Source of the DNA: Planctomycetia bacterium
Lineage (GTDB): Bacteria > Planctomycetota > UBA8108 > SXIK01
NCBI GenBank assembly: GCA_005772855.1
Contig: SXIK01000219.1
Coordinates: 1 to 64,000, forward strand
Length of the DNA: 64,000 nt
Direction: 5' to 3'
Shown one piece after another: positions 18,314-27,357 of this stretch. A program made the translations under genes and the position numbers. Below the pieces are notes generated by a model, which did not search any database, was not told the origin of the DNA, and worked only from the letters and a program-made list of their open reading frames with translations. How positions within the stretch are numbered: the stretch's first letter is position 1; each line of letters starts with the position of its first letter.

Positions 18314-18432
18314 GGTGAAATTTGCCCAGGGGGTCAAGATCTTTATTCATGGGGAGCCAATATACGCCCACGTGATTCGTGCTACTTGCCTCCCGCCGCC
18401 TCCTCGGCGCCCGGGAGCTTGTCGCGCACCGC

Positions 18433-18780
18433 TCAGGCGTCGTTCACGGCCGCGGCGTGACCTCGCCAGGCTTTGCTCAGTGCTTCCTTCGAGATCTCCC
18501 AGTGATTCGCGTGCCACGCGACGGCGCCGTCGCGCACAAGAAGCGCCTGGGGCGACGCATGCGGGATCCCGAGCTTTCCGGAGATCGCGTCTGAAAGTGG
18601 GCGGCTTTCGATCACCAGGACAAGGAACGCGGCTGCTCTTGGCTCCTCTCGCTCGAACGCCTCGAGCTCCTGGAGGGCCGCTGCCGAGATCGGGCACCGC
18701 GTGCTGTGCTTGAAAATGATCCCTGACGTGTGCGCGGCGAGAAACGCCGTCAACTCATCTTCGTTTGTCCAGCGGGTCAT
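18433..18780 (-). CDS. ytxJ: YtxJ/BrxC-like thioredoxin-fold protein
   Basis: A 115-residue cytoplasmic protein of the YtxJ family (DUF2847; BrxC in bacillithiol-producing bacteria), full length. The active-site motif is FKHSTRCPIS, with a single cysteine, followed by the family's SxALxE helix and a late SPQALLVRDGAVAWHANHW segment. In Bacillus-type species these proteins act as monothiol bacilliredoxin-like enzymes that remove low-molecular-weight thiols from proteins. No bacillithiol biosynthesis gene is seen in the window. It is monocistronic, facing the end of the M50 protease gene. The symbol is by family membership. Confidence 0.85.
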   Translation of the reverse strand: MTRWTNEDELTAFLAAHTSGIIFKHSTRCPISAAALQELEAFEREEPRAAAFLVLVIESRPLSDAISGKLGIPHASPQALLVRDGAVAWHANHWEISKEALSKAWRGHAAAVNDA

Positions 18781-18933
18781 GGAGCAGAGGATAGCGCAGT
18801 AAGGCCCTTGAGGCGAGGTTTTCTGTGCCTGGACGGAGCCGTCGAGCCCGATTGCTTTTTTCTCGCGAAAATCAAGGCTCGCTCAGGGTGGCGATTCCAC
18901 CGTTCCGATTGAAGTGGGTACTGCCAGTTGATC

Positions 18934-19054
18934 TATTCTCCATGCGGGGGATGAAGACCTCCCCCTCCTCGGCGCTCGATTAGCGCCGGGCGCCTCAGGT
19001 GCCGAGGGTGAGGGAGCGATGGCCAGGATGTCCCAATCTTGGCCGCGAGGCGTA
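18934..19054 (+). repeat. Family-2 dispersed element, copy E
   Basis: About 121 bp. The head TATTCTCCATGCGGGGG matches copy D (TATACTCCTTGCGGGGG). It then has the GGGGG...CCCCC hairpin, the GGCGCTCGATTAGCGCC hairpin, the GGGCGCCTCAGGTGCC segment, and the tail GGATGTCCCAATCTTGGCCGCG ending near a TA (CGTACAAT). It fills most of the 336-base gap between the YtxJ gene and the MFS permease. The remaining 150 bases before it hold nothing recognisable. Its tail lies about 60 bases before the permease start and points into it. Confidence 0.78.
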
Positions 19055-19116
19055 CAATGCCGCCCGTTCCTTTCCGGTAGTTTCATGGAAACAGACTTGT
19101 TGAGAGACGAGGTTGC

Positions 19117-20487
<1,371 letters not shown>

Positions 20488-20497
20488 AAGAGCTCTC

Positions 20498-21610
20498 ATG
20501 CCACTCATCCGCGAATACGACGCTGTCAAGGACCTCTACAAGCTCTGCGCCGACAGGGACCTCGTCATGGCCCGCATCGGTTATAGCGACTCGGATCAAA
20601 TTCAGGGGATTGTCCGGGGTGCCGCGTGTTTCGGGCGCGAGCGTGGCCTCAAGAAAGTTCCAATCGGGATCTTCGCGACCGTCGGTCACTACATCATGCA
20701 GCAGCTTCCGCGTTACTTGAGCTCCGATCACAGGCTTCCCTCGGAAGGCGGCGACCCCGCCGAGTACCGGCGCCGCTGCTTCAGGAACGGCCGTCTCGCC
20801 GCGGGCTTCCTGGAGATCCTGACAGATCCTGCCGACAGCGACTTCGGCCACGTCCACGTCACCCATCACTATGACCATGGTCACCACACGCTTCCCGGTG
20901 GAATCGTCTCGCAAAATGAATTGCTCCGGGAGCCCGAGTTCCTCGATCTCTTCTCGAGTGTCATGTTCGACGATACCCATTCGCCGTTCGATCGCAACGT
21001 CGAGCATTCGATCGCCTACAAGAAGCTCCTTGAAGTTTCCCGACGGCGCAAGGTGCTCGAAGGCTGTCTCGAGGAGGTGGCTGCCGGCGGACAGGGGCTT
21101 GAGAAAAGTGACTTCACGGATCCCCACAAGATCGTTGAGTACCTGGACAGAACCGGCTTCGACCTCGTCGTTCCGAACATCGGTACCGAGTCGATCCACG
21201 CCAAGGCAGTGGGCGTCCAGTGGCAAGTGCTCGAGCAGATTCACAAGCTGGGCGTTGGGCACCGTCTGATCGTGCACGGGTTCTCGTCAATTCGAACACT
21301 CTCGGTGCCCGAGCAGCGCCGGCTCGGCGCGCTGGGTGTGGTTGGCATGAACGCGTGGAGCTATATCCCGCAGGCCATCGGGCCGGCACTTCTGGAGCGC
21401 TCGGAGCTCATTCGCAAGTACAAGGATGCACAGAAGGGCTATCCCGTCGGCTTCGATGCCCAGGGCAATCCCCACTACAACCCCTCGAAGGATGCGAACG
21501 TTTTCTTCGGCCCAGTCCTCGATCAGGTGCGCGACCTGAAGGTCAAGCTCATCGCAGAGAGCGTTTACGAGATCCTGAAGAACCTTGGATACGACCGGCT
21601 CGCTGCATGA
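20498..21610 (+). CDS. Class II (zinc) aldolase-like TIM-barrel enzyme
   Basis: A 370-residue protein resembling class II fructose/tagatose-bisphosphate aldolases (PF01116). Aligned landmarks are HVHVTHHYDHGHH (metal-ligand region), SVMFDDTHSPFDRNVEHS (catalytic-Asp region), VVPNIGTESIHAK (second metal ligand region), and RLIVHGFSSI with VVGMNAWSY (phosphate-binding loops). These correspond in order to the ALHLDHA, MIDGS, GTxHG, LHGGSG and KxNxxT motifs, but every one deviates. The substrate is therefore likely not fructose 1,6-bisphosphate. I started at the ATG at 20498, ten bases after the permease stop; the ORF-track start lies inside the permease gene. Co-transcription suggests it acts on a compound imported by the permease. 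Confidence 0.72.
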   Translation: MPLIREYDAVKDLYKLCADRDLVMARIGYSDSDQIQGIVRGAACFGRERGLKKVPIGIFATVGHYIMQQLPRYLSSDHRLPSEGGDPAEYRRRCFRNGRLAAGFLEILTDPADSDFGHVHVTHHYDHGHHTLPGGIVSQNELLREPEFLDLFSSVMFDDTHSPFDRNVEHSIAYKKLLEVSRRRKVLEGCLEEVAAGGQGLEKSDFTDPHKIVEYLDRTGFDLVVPNIGTESIHAKAVGVQWQVLEQIHKLGVGHRLIVHGFSSIRTLSVPEQRRLGALGVVGMNAWSYIPQAIGPALLERSELIRKYKDAQKGYPVGFDAQGNPHYNPSKDANVFFGPVLDQVRDLKVKLIAESVYEILKNLGYDRLAA

Positions 21611-21642
21611 TCACAGGTGGCGGCGCTTGACCGCGGCGACGA

Positions 21643-22392
21643 TCAGTTTTTCCCGAAGAGGAGATCTCCTGAAAGCGCATGCTGGAGGATCTCGTCGCAG
21701 GCCTTTTTGTGCTCCGAATGGCTGCGCCTGAAGATCCGCGTCGTTGCCATCCACACGGGCAAGTAAAGAAACGGCGCCAGGGCGAGCGATGACAGACTGT
21801 ACTTCGCCGTCGTGACCTCTCTCAGCTCGAAACCCGTCTGGAGCAGCATGAAACGAAGCTTGAAATAATCGACGAGATGCACGTGGCCAAGGTACTTCCC
21901 TTGCCAGAGCTGTGTGACCTCGCTGAGGGGTTTCCTTCGAAACGAGAACTGCCCCGAGAGGAGATAGGCGACGCGGGCGCGGAGGCTCACGATGTTGGGG
22001 GTTGTGACGACAAGAGTGCCCCCGGGTTTGAGGACGCGCTCGCATTCTCGCAGGAAGTCGGTCTGACGCGAATTGTGCTCGATCCCCTCACTGCAGAGGA
22101 TCGCGCTCAGGCTGTCCGTTGCGAAGGGGAGCGTCTTCTCCATGTCGACCTTCAGGGCCGGCGCGCCGTGGCCCTTCGTCTTTCTTGGAAACAGATCGGC
22201 GCCGATGGGTTTGAAGCCGGCGGCTCGTATGCCGGGGAAGTTGACTCCGCGTCCCGCCGGCAAATCGAGGCAGAGACCCTTGAGCGGAGCCCTCGACAGG
22301 ATCACCTGGATGTCGTCGTAGGCGTTGGCTTTCCGAAAGAGTCGGGCCCGCTCTTGCGGGGGCGGTGCTGTGACACGGGTTTCAGCCTGCAT
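21643..22392 (-). CDS. SAM-dependent methyltransferase
   Basis: A 249-residue class I methyltransferase. The SAM-binding motif is LCLDLPAGRGVNFPGI, then the acidic PIGADLFP, then DMEKTLPFATDSLSAILCSEGIEH and RVLKPGGTLVVTTPN, all of the Methyltransf_11/UbiE type. The C-terminal part has a hydrophobic stretch (SLALAPFLYLPVWMA) that may associate with membrane. The family includes many enzymes for polysaccharide or lipid modification; the substrate cannot be told. It converges on the aldolase gene and is divergent from rpiB across about 150 bases. Confidence 0.85.
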   Translation of the reverse strand: MQAETRVTAPPPQERARLFRKANAYDDIQVILSRAPLKGLCLDLPAGRGVNFPGIRAAGFKPIGADLFPRKTKGHGAPALKVDMEKTLPFATDSLSAILCSEGIEHNSRQTDFLRECERVLKPGGTLVVTTPNIVSLRARVAYLLSGQFSFRRKPLSEVTQLWQGKYLGHVHLVDYFKLRFMLLQTGFELREVTTAKYSLSSLALAPFLYLPVWMATTRIFRRSHSEHKKACDEILQHALSGDLLFGKN

Positions 22393-22544
22393 GTTGTTGA
22401 GTGCGTACCGATTGCCCGGGCGGGGGGCAAGCTTGCGATAATGCGAACTGGATTATTGGCTTTCCGAAATTTGCTGGAGCCTCCGGGCGACCGCGCGAAT
22501 AATGCTCTTGCCTCGACAGGAACTTGGAGGATTCAAGAGCGCCC

Positions 22545-23003
22545 ATGAAGATTGCTATTGCTGCGGACCATGCCGGCTTCCAGATCAAGGAGGAGCTTCT
22601 GAAGGAGCTGAAGGCTCTGGGGCATGAGACGCTCGATTTGGGCACGCACGATCCTTCACGACCGTCGGACTATCCCGACTTTGCCCAGGCGGTTGGCAGC
22701 GCGCTTCTGGCCGGAAAGGTCCACAGGGGTGTGATTGTTTGCGGCAGCGGCGTGGGAGTGTGCATCGCCGCAAACAAGATTCCTGGCGTCCTGGCCGGCG
22801 TCTGCCACGATACCTACTCGGCACGGCAGGGCGTGGAGCATGATGACATGAACGTGCTCTGCGTCGGACAGCGAGTGATCGGGGTCGAACTGGCCAAGGA
22901 GGTCCTGAGGGCATTCTTGAATGCCCGTTTCTCCGTGACGGAGCCGAGGCACGTTGCCCGGCTCGAGAAGGTCAGGGCTCTTGAGAAGCGGCACCTCAAA
23001 TGA
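22545..23003 (+). CDS. rpiB: Ribose-5-phosphate isomerase B
   Basis: A 152-residue cytoplasmic enzyme of the RpiB/LacAB family interconverting ribose 5-phosphate and ribulose 5-phosphate. The N-terminus MKIAIAADHAGFQIKEEL and the active-site loop VCGSGVGVCIAANKIPGV with its catalytic cysteine (the C in VCGSG) are diagnostic. HDTYSARQGVEHDDMNVLCVG completes the site. Start: ATG 22545, the family start; the ORF-track TTG at 22524 adds seven residues. The ATGA overlap with the following small membrane protein gene points to translational coupling. Confidence 0.95.
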   Translation: MKIAIAADHAGFQIKEELLKELKALGHETLDLGTHDPSRPSDYPDFAQAVGSALLAGKVHRGVIVCGSGVGVCIAANKIPGVLAGVCHDTYSARQGVEHDDMNVLCVGQRVIGVELAKEVLRAFLNARFSVTEPRHVARLEKVRALEKRHLK

Positions 23004-23446
23004 GCCACAGAGCCTTCTGGGACTACATAAAGAGTGCTCAGTTTCGGTTCTATCAGGAACGTGACCTGAGCCTTGACCTTTGTCACAATGGCTGGCCGGG
23101 GTGGCTCGTGGGAGCACTTGCGGTCGCCACGAGTGTGGTCTTCCTGCTTGCAATCTTTCACACCATTCCCGCCAGACGCCACGTGACCGGCCTGCTTCTC
23201 GGCCTCGGGTTGGCGGCGGTGTTGGTGGGCGCGGCAACGTCCTACTCGCACTGGAGGAGGCTGGAGGCTGTGGAGGCAAAGCTGATCCGCGCCACGGCAG
23301 GGCCGCCCCCGGCAACCGAGGAGCAGAAGGCGGCCGTGGTGTTGCTGCCTCTATTGCTGGGCACCGCTACGCTTGTCCTGGGGGCGGCAGGCTGTCTCTA
23401 CATGGCGGTTTTTTGGGTCGGCGGGCGGGCAAGATCTGCCGGGTGA
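23000..23446 (+). CDS. Small three-helix membrane protein, function unknown
   Basis: A 148-residue protein that I do not recognise. An aromatic, charged N-terminus of about 30 residues is followed by three hydrophobic helices (WLVGALAVATSVVFLLAIF, VTGLLLGLGLAAVLVGAA, VLLPLLLGTATLVLGAAG). The second connecting loop is alanine- and proline-rich. It overlaps the rpiB stop by four bases (ATGA), so it is co-translated with rpiB; no functional link is evident. Confidence 0.7.
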   Translation: MSHRAFWDYIKSAQFRFYQERDLSLDLCHNGWPGWLVGALAVATSVVFLLAIFHTIPARRHVTGLLLGLGLAAVLVGAATSYSHWRRLEAVEAKLIRATAGPPPATEEQKAAVVLLPLLLGTATLVLGAAGCLYMAVFWVGGRARSAG

Positions 23447-23525
23447 AACGGGCGGAGGCTTCGCCGTCGAGTGACATTTTTCCCAACTTACGGCCCGGCG
23501 CCCGGGGTGATAAGGTAGGGCTTCC

Positions 23526-25421
23526 ATGAGCGCAAGAGAGAAGCCCTCTGCATTGCTCGCAGAACTACTCGAGGTTCGAGAGAGCCTTCCAAGCCTTGAA
23601 CTTGAGTACAAGTCCCTGGTAGACAAAGTGCCGGATGCTCGACGGAACGGCGCCAGAAACCTCGTCCACTACTTGGCGCTTCGTCGACGAGACCTCCGTC
23701 TGCTTCAGCATCGCCTGAGTGCCTACGGGCTCTCCTCTCTCGGAAGGTCAGAGTCCCACGTGGCGGCCAACCTCGATGCCGTGCTGCGCATTCTTTTCCG
23801 TCTGGAAGGCCGCGAGTTTGTGCTTCCGGATGGCTGGTCTCCCGGCCCTTCCCACGATGAGGGCCGTGCGGCGATAGAGGCCCGAACGACCGCTCTCTTT
23901 GGCGAATCTACCGCGTCTCCTTCGGGTCGAAAGGTGCGGATCATGGTCACAATGCCCTCCGAGGCCTCCCGGGACCCCGGTCTCATCCGAGGGCTTGTCG
24001 ACAATGGCATGGACTGCATGCGAATCAATTGTGCGCACGATGATGCTCTCGCCTGGAGACAGATGATCGAGAGCCTGCGGCGTGCCTGCCACGAAACCGG
24101 TCGGAAATGCCGAATCTTGATGGACCTGGCCGGACCGAAACTGCGGACAGGCGCCCTGGAGCTTGGGCCTTGCGTGGGCAGCTGGAGGCCGCATTTGACT
24201 ACCACCGGGGAGTTCGAGGCACCCGCCCGGATCTGGCTGACGCCCGCCGATGCTCCCGAGCCGGCACCTCCCGAAGCTGACCAGGCGCTGCCCGTGGAGG
24301 CACAGTGGCTAGCGCAAATTCAGCCCGGGGAAAGGGTACGCCTTGTCGATCTCCAGGGGAAAGTGCGCCGCTTGCGGTTGATGAACCCCGAAAGTCGGTC
24401 GATTTGGGCGGAGTGCGACAAGGCCGCGTTCGTCTCGAGCGAGACGGAGCTGATAGTCAAGCGCAAGAAGGGTGGAGCGGAGCCCGCCACCTTCGTCTCG
24501 ACACGACTGTCGGCGTTGGCGCCGATGGTGCAGCACCTTCAACTCCAGACGGGGGATGCCCTGATCCTTTCCCGGGATCCAACCCCGGGAACCCCTCTTC
24601 ACCGAGATGCCGAGGGGCACATCCTTGGCGAGGCGCGCATTCCCTGCACCCTCCCGGAAATCTTCCTGGACGTGAGGCCCGGGGAGAAAATCTGGTTCGA
24701 CGACGGGAAAATCTCCGGGCTTGTATTTGAGGTCCGTCCAGAGGCCTTGTGCGTGCGCATTTTGAATGCGCCTCCGCCAGGGAAGAAGCTAAGGGCCGAC
24801 AAGGGGATCAACTTGCCGGAGAGCCACCTCACGCTGCCGGCTCTCACGGCCAAGGACCTTGCGGACCTGGATTTCGTGGCCGAGCATGGCGACCTCGTCG
24901 GGCTTTCCTTTGTCCACCGGCCAGAGGATGTTGAGCAGCTCCAGGCCGAGATCCAGAAGCGCACGACAAGAGACCTCGGGATCATTCTCAAGATCGAGAC
25001 ACGGCGGGGTTTTGGCCGGCTGCCTGCCTTGCTCTTGACCGCGCTTCGTACCGATCCAGTGGGGGTAATGATTGCACGTGGGGACCTTGCGGTCGAATGC
25101 GGCTACCAGCGCCTCGCCGAGGTCCAGGAGGAGATCCTCTGGCTCTGCGAGGCTGCCCACGTTCCTGTGATCTGGGCCACCCAGGTACTTGAGACATTGA
25201 ACAAGAAGGGCCAGCCATCGCGGGCGGAGATTACCGACGCAGCCATGGGCGAGCGGGCCGAGTGCGTCATGCTCAACAAGGGCCCTCACGTCCTGGAGGC
25301 CGTACGGCTTCTCGACGACATTTTGGCTCGAATGCAATCGCATCAGGAGAAGAAGGTTTCACTGCTCAGGGCTCTATCGGTGTCTCGCGGAGACGACCCA
25401 GCGGGAGGCCTTCACGCTTGA
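23526..25421 (+). CDS. Pyruvate-kinase-like protein with N-terminal extension and no C-terminal regulatory domain
   Basis: A 631-residue protein. The first 130 residues are helical and not part of pyruvate kinase. From about 137 a pyruvate-kinase barrel begins (RKVRIMVTMPSEASRD, CMRINCAHDD, ILMDLAGPKLRTG). An enlarged B-domain-like insertion follows, then IILKIETRRGFGRLPA, GVMIARGDLAVECG and VPVIWATQVLETLNKKGQPS close the barrel. It stops soon after, so the usual C-terminal allosteric domain is missing. The catalytic lysine motif (KIE) and ARGD are kept; the RLNFSHG motif reads RINCAHD. It may be an active non-allosteric kinase or a specialised paralogue. It is monocistronic, with AAGGTAGGG before the ATG. 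Confidence 0.82.
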   Translation: MSAREKPSALLAELLEVRESLPSLELEYKSLVDKVPDARRNGARNLVHYLALRRRDLRLLQHRLSAYGLSSLGRSESHVAANLDAVLRILFRLEGREFVLPDGWSPGPSHDEGRAAIEARTTALFGESTASPSGRKVRIMVTMPSEASRDPGLIRGLVDNGMDCMRINCAHDDALAWRQMIESLRRACHETGRKCRILMDLAGPKLRTGALELGPCVGSWRPHLTTTGEFEAPARIWLTPADAPEPAPPEADQALPVEAQWLAQIQPGERVRLVDLQGKVRRLRLMNPESRSIWAECDKAAFVSSETELIVKRKKGGAEPATFVSTRLSALAPMVQHLQLQTGDALILSRDPTPGTPLHRDAEGHILGEARIPCTLPEIFLDVRPGEKIWFDDGKISGLVFEVRPEALCVRILNAPPPGKKLRADKGINLPESHLTLPALTAKDLADLDFVAEHGDLVGLSFVHRPEDVEQLQAEIQKRTTRDLGIILKIETRRGFGRLPALLLTALRTDPVGVMIARGDLAVECGYQRLAEVQEEILWLCEAAHVPVIWATQVLETLNKKGQPSRAEITDAAMGERAECVMLNKGPHVLEAVRLLDDILARMQSHQEKKVSLLRALSVSRGDDPAGGLHA

Positions 25422-25429
25422 CGGATTCC

Positions 25430-25972
25430 TCACCGCTCGACGCGGAGGTCGAGATCAATGTTCTCAAGTTCTGCCCATGCCTGGAGTCGGCTCCGCAGAG
25501 CAGGAATCAAGACGCCTTGAGGCACCTCGACGTCCATCTCAATTGAGAACATGGGAGTGCCGGTCACGGGGGCATTGGACCGAGTAGTGTCGAGACGTGC
25601 GACGTTGACACGCTCCACGGCAAGCAGCCGGCTGAGCTTGTGCACAATGCCTGGCTGGTCCATGGAAACGGCATCGATGCGGCAGAGGATCGCCGGCGGC
25701 GAGAACCGCCTGGCCTCGGGCCCGGCGACCGTTTCCTTGAGCTTGACGAAAAGTCCAAGCTCCTCTTCGAGGCTCGGCATGTCGGCCCGGACCTTGTTGA
25801 GAGATTCCGTGCCGCCCGTGACGAGCACCATCAGCGAGAACTCGCCGCCGAGAATTCCCATTCGGGAGTCTTCGAGGTTGCAGCCGGCCTCATAGACGAG
25901 GCCGCTAATGCGATCCACGATTCCGGGGCGATCGTTGCCGCTGGCAAGGATCAAGAGCGCGTTGTTTGACAT
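25430..25972 (-). CDS. GcvR-like protein with two ACT domains
   Basis: A 180-residue cytoplasmic regulator with two ACT domains: about 1-80 (ALLILASGNDRPGIVDRISG) and 95-175 (CRIDAVSMDQPGIVHKLSR). Both contain the DxPGIV turn that binds small ligands such as glycine or serine in this group. It resembles GcvR, the glycine cleavage regulator, which works by binding a partner transcription factor rather than DNA. No gcv gene or GcvA is nearby. I used ATG 25972 because family members begin there; the ORF-track form adds 38 residues. It converges on the pyruvate-kinase-like gene with a gap of eight bases. Confidence 0.82.
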   Translation of the reverse strand: MSNNALLILASGNDRPGIVDRISGLVYEAGCNLEDSRMGILGGEFSLMVLVTGGTESLNKVRADMPSLEEELGLFVKLKETVAGPEARRFSPPAILCRIDAVSMDQPGIVHKLSRLLAVERVNVARLDTTRSNAPVTGTPMFSIEMDVEVPQGVLIPALRSRLQAWAELENIDLDLRVER

Positions 25973-26120
25973 GGGCGACGAGTCCTTATGTTGGGGTGCC
26001 GAGGCTTGTCGGGAAATCAACGACGAAGAGTTCCGGTAAACAGGCAAAGCCTCAATCAAGGCGACTTCGAATCTACTTCCTCTCAATTCTTTCTCGAATC
26101 CATCCGAAAACTAAAGAGGA

Positions 26121-27047
26121 ATGCGGAACATTTTGATAGTTCTCAGTCTATGGCTTCTATCCGGATGCGACTTGACCCTCGGTGCTGGCACGCCAGGGCC
26201 CAAGACAGTCCGACCTGGCACCAACCACAAGGTGCGAGCAGGTGAGAGTCTCTTCGCAATCGCCGAGCAGGCTTACGGGAACGGGATCGAGTGGACTCGT
26301 ATCTGGGAAGCCAATCCCTGGATTCCGGCGGAGGGATACCCCCTCCGGATTGGTGAGACAATTTACATCCCTCCTCGCGACGCTTCCTGGGGCGACCCAC
26401 CGCCGAGGAAAAACTATGCTCTCGATCCTGGGACCGGCTCCTTCGAGGGCCAGGACGAGGACCCCGAAGCTCGCCCGGCCACTGAAATCGCCGCGGATCC
26501 CGGCAACGAAGGATCGAGCCAACCCGGTGGATTAGCCGTCTGGCGCAACCTCGCCTCGAGCGTCTCCTCGAAGACGCTCTTCGGTCATTCGGTTGAGAAG
26601 GCTCTGCTCCTCGGCTTCGGCGGGTTTCTGGGGCACGCCATCTTCCAGGGAATCCTCGTCTGGTTGGCGGCCAACATCACGTTCGTCAAGGAAGCCTCGC
26701 TCAAGAAATCCCTCAGGGCAATCTTTCTCACCGAATCTCTGACGTTCGCAACGCTGGTTGTGCTAGGCGGGGTTGCGATTCTCATGGTCTATCTGGGCAC
26801 AGAGCCCGCCGCGTCGCCTGGCACGAAGCTTTTTCCCACGTTCGAGAGCTATCTTCGAAGCCCCACTGGACTTGGTATTGCCGGCTTCACCGTCCTCGCG
26901 CTCTATGTAACGCTGAGTCTCCGCTTCCTGCCCCAGGTCTTCGCCATTCCGATGGGCCGAGCTGCCACACTCATGGCTATCGCCATCTTGATCCCGCACC
27001 TCACCGGCGCCTACCTCGTGGGGCAGAGAATGGGGATCATCCGGTAG
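26121..27047 (+). CDS. LysM-domain lipoprotein with C-terminal membrane helices
   Basis: A 308-residue protein. The N-terminus ends in the lipobox LLSGC at about 12-16, so it is probably lipidated. A LysM peptidoglycan-binding domain follows at about 36-85 (HKVRAGESLFAIAEQAYG, LRIGETIYIPP). After a proline/glutamate-rich linker come four hydrophobic helices (for example LGFGGFLGHAIFQGILVWLA and FATLVVLGGVAILMVYLG). A lipid anchor, wall-binding domain and multi-span membrane domain in one chain is an unusual combination. It would tie the inner membrane to peptidoglycan if the helices sit in the inner membrane. It is monocistronic, divergent from the GcvR-like gene across about 150 bases. Confidence 0.75.
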   Translation: MRNILIVLSLWLLSGCDLTLGAGTPGPKTVRPGTNHKVRAGESLFAIAEQAYGNGIEWTRIWEANPWIPAEGYPLRIGETIYIPPRDASWGDPPPRKNYALDPGTGSFEGQDEDPEARPATEIAADPGNEGSSQPGGLAVWRNLASSVSSKTLFGHSVEKALLLGFGGFLGHAIFQGILVWLAANITFVKEASLKKSLRAIFLTESLTFATLVVLGGVAILMVYLGTEPAASPGTKLFPTFESYLRSPTGLGIAGFTVLALYVTLSLRFLPQVFAIPMGRAATLMAIAILIPHLTGAYLVGQRMGIIR

Positions 27048-27087
27048 GTACCGCGACCCTGGGCTTTTCAGGAAACTGCCGTCAAAT

Positions 27088-27334
27088 CCCCCCTCCCTCG
27101 GACGGGCTGTCGCACACCCGAGTTCGGGGGTTGAATACTGCAGGTCGTCGCCGTCCAGACCGTGCTATTGCACGGACCGGGGGTCCTGAGGACGACACCC
27201 CTGCGCTAGAACGCACGAGCTCTACTGCAAACTGGTCGCCATGCGAAAAAGAAGTCAGAAGGCTGCCTTGAAGGCCGTGCCCGCTCAAGAAGTGTGCATT
27301 TGACAATCCGGACAAGTGCGCCTGGCGCACTTTT
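27088..27334 (+). ncRNA. Candidate structured non-coding RNA (6S-like rod), unproven
   Basis: The 310-base gap after the LysM gene can fold into a long rod. GTTCGGGGGT at 27122 faces ACCCC...GAAC at 27197-27212, GTCGTC at 27144 pairs with GACGAC at 27191, and a perfect CCGTGC-TATT-GCACGG hairpin caps it at 27160-27175. A terminator-like hairpin with TTTT follows at 27314. A rod with internal bulges and a capped end is the architecture of 6S RNA, but I cannot confirm the family or even the strand. A 20-codon ORF (27241-27303) is also present but has no ribosome-binding site. No gene is seen otherwise in this gap. Confidence 0.3.
27314..27334 (+). terminator. Rho-independent-terminator-like hairpin
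   Basis: AAGTGCGCC and GGCGCACTT form a nine-base-pair stem around a single T (a larger loop in practice) and are followed by TT on the + strand. It lies between the LysM gene or candidate RNA (rightward) and the sigma-54 activator (leftward), so it may end the rightward transcript. Confidence 0.55.
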
Positions 27335-27357
27335 GTGCGGGACGGTGGTGTTGCTCT

